Assembly: GCA_004292705.1 (NCBI GenBank)
Contig: RDXA01000361.1
Span: 1 to 14,365, forward strand
Direction: 5' to 3'
Source of the DNA: Sphingomonadales bacterium
GTDB taxonomy: Bacteria; Pseudomonadota; Alphaproteobacteria; Sphingomonadales; Sphingomonadaceae
Length of the DNA stretch: 14,365 nucleotides
A model generated the notes under the pieces. It did no database searches. It was not told where the DNA came from and saw only the letters and a program-made list of their open reading frames with translations. The position numbers and the translations under genes were made by a program. Positions within the stretch are counted from its first letter, which is position 1, and the number at the start of each line of letters is the position of its first letter. Below are positions 13,385-14,365 of the stretch, one piece after another.

Positions 13385-14365
13385 TCACGTCTCCGGAATA
13401 AACCGCACCGCTACCCCGCCCGAGGCGGCAAGCCACACCGCGAAGGTCTCGCCGCCGGTGACGATCTTCTCCTCGATCACGATGGCATAGGGGTTGGTGT
13501 CCCAATGCGCGTCCGCCCCGTCGCGGAAGATCTGGGCACGGTAGCGCTTGCCCTTTTCAAGGAAGCTGAGCGGCACGGACAGGTCACGCGGGTTCTCGTC
13601 GGTCACCGCGCCGAGGAACCATTCCTTCGACTTGCGCCCCTGCCGCGCGATCGCGACATATCGCCCGACCTCGCCTGCGAGCGCGATGCTCTCCTCCCAG
13701 TCCGCCTCGACATCCTTGATGAACTGGAAGGCTTCGGGCCGCGCCTCGTAGTTCTCGGGCAGATCGGCGGCCATCTGGAGCGGCGAGTAGATCGTCACAT
13801 AGGTCGCCAGCTGCTTTGCCAGCGTCGTCTGCGGGCGGTTCTTCGGGTCGCCGCGCGGCATGTCGGGGCGTACCGGCGGGCGTTCATTGGGGCGCAGGTC
13901 GAAGATGCCGGGGGTGTAATCGAACGGCCCCGCCAGCAGCGCGGTGAAGGCCAGCATCGGCTCGTGGCTCGGCGGATTGGGGGGCGAGCCCCAGGCGTTG
14001 AACTCCATCCCGCGCGCGCCTTCACGGCTCATCCAGTTGGGATAGGTGCGGCGCAGGCCCGTGTCCTTGACAGGCTCGTGCGTGTCCATCGCGATCTGCC
14101 GCGCAGCCGCCGCCTTGATCACCGTCATGTGGTGATCGATCATGCGCTGGCTGTCGTAATATTCGTAGTGGCGGATGCCCTTGTCATCGACCCACACAGC
14201 GTCGCCCGCGTCCGAGACATAGCCCGACTTCACATAGTGCGACCCGATCTTGCGAACGAGATCGAGCCCCGCTTCGAGCTGCTTCTCGTAATTGGTGAGA
14301 TTGGCCGAGGTTTCGTGGTGGACAATGATGCTCACCCCCTTGGACGCGGCATATTGGCTCAGGGC
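13385..14365 (-). CDS. Glycoside hydrolase family 97 protein, SusB-like alpha-glucosidase (C-terminal 326 residues, truncated by window edge)
   Basis: GH97 enzymes are Ca2+-dependent alpha-glucosidases or alpha-galactosidases, usually 650-700 residues and exported to the periplasm. The frame is open to the last base of the window and enters as ALSQYAASKGVSIIVHHETS, so the GTG at 14335 is internal and the N-terminal half with any signal peptide lies outside. Visible family motifs are VHHETS, GSHYVKSGYVSD, DTHEPVKDTGLRRTYPN and REGARGMEFNAW, followed by the C-terminal beta domain (EWFLGAVTDENPRDLSVPLSFLEKGKRYRAQIF). The glutamates in HHET, DTHEP and GMEFN correspond, from memory of the SusB structure, to the two bases and general acid of the inverting subgroup. 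That suggests alpha-glucosidase activity, for example on maltooligosaccharides. It ends 319 bases before the receptor start on the same strand and is probably a separate unit. Confidence 0.9.
   Translation of the reverse strand, partial: ALSQYAASKGVSIIVHHETSANLTNYEKQLEAGLDLVRKIGSHYVKSGYVSDAGDAVWVDDKGIRHYEYYDSQRMIDHHMTVIKAAAARQIAMDTHEPVKDTGLRRTYPNWMSREGARGMEFNAWGSPPNPPSHEPMLAFTALLAGPFDYTPGIFDLRPNERPPVRPDMPRGDPKNRPQTTLAKQLATYVTIYSPLQMAADLPENYEARPEAFQFIKDVEADWEESIALAGEVGRYVAIARQGRKSKEWFLGAVTDENPRDLSVPLSFLEKGKRYRAQIFRDGADAHWDTNPYAIVIEEKIVTGGETFAVWLAASGGVAVRFIPET

Noticed and set aside
14333..14335. GTG as the start of the GH97 gene
   Set aside because: The same frame continues to the window edge with family-typical sequence just before VHHETS, so the gene is truncated and does not start here.

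Overview
The window is GC-rich chromosomal DNA from an aerobic anoxygenic phototrophic alphaproteobacterium. The best guess is Sphingomonadales, in the Erythrobacter/Porphyrobacter neighbourhood. This rests on the gene order bchH-bchL-bchM-lhaA-puhA-puhB-puhC-small ORF-acsF-puhE-hemA, which is the conserved photosynthesis gene cluster arm of that group, and on the oxygen-dependent cyclase AcsF. The order-level call comes from remembered gene order, not from a database search.

Positions 1-9272 (+ strand) are one tightly packed operon-like block. It opens with the C-terminal part of Mg-chelatase subunit BchH, cut by the window edge. Next come BchL (reductase component of dark-operative protochlorophyllide reductase), BchM (Mg-protoporphyrin IX methyltransferase) and LhaA (membrane assembly factor for light-harvesting complex 1). 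Then follow PuhA (reaction-centre H subunit), the assembly factors PuhB and PuhC, an unnamed 100-residue protein, AcsF, PuhE and finally HemA (5-aminolevulinate synthase). Most junctions are stop/start overlaps (TAATG, ATGA, TGATG), so translational coupling is likely. The one apparent gap among the overlapped genes, between lhaA and puhA, is exactly filled by a 26-codon ORF that overlaps both neighbours by ATGA and has its own GGAG. It also holds a GC-rich hairpin. Together the genes supply tetrapyrrole precursor (HemA), the chelation, methylation and cyclisation steps of bacteriochlorophyll synthesis (BchH, BchM, AcsF), ring reduction (BchL), and the RC-LH1 structural and assembly proteins.

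Positions 9273-9674 separate this block from convergent minus-strand genes. The gap has no credible gene but holds several inverted repeats, including a 14-bp-stem hairpin that could terminate the photosynthesis operon.

Positions 9675-13065 (- strand) hold a two-gene iron-uptake-like unit: a TonB-dependent outer-membrane receptor followed, with a 14-nt overlap, by a PepSY-type inner-membrane protein. A 15-nt Fur-like inverted repeat lies 42 bp upstream of the receptor start, within a plausible promoter. Positions 13066-13384 carry this control region plus several nested inverted repeats. Positions 13385-14365 (- strand) are the C-terminal half of a family GH97 glycoside hydrolase (SusB-like alpha-glucosidase), cut by the window edge.

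No mobile element, CRISPR array, rRNA or tRNA was seen. The window is mostly a well-known gene cluster. The least explained items are the lhaA-puhA mini-ORF, the 100-residue gene before acsF, and the structured intergenic DNA.
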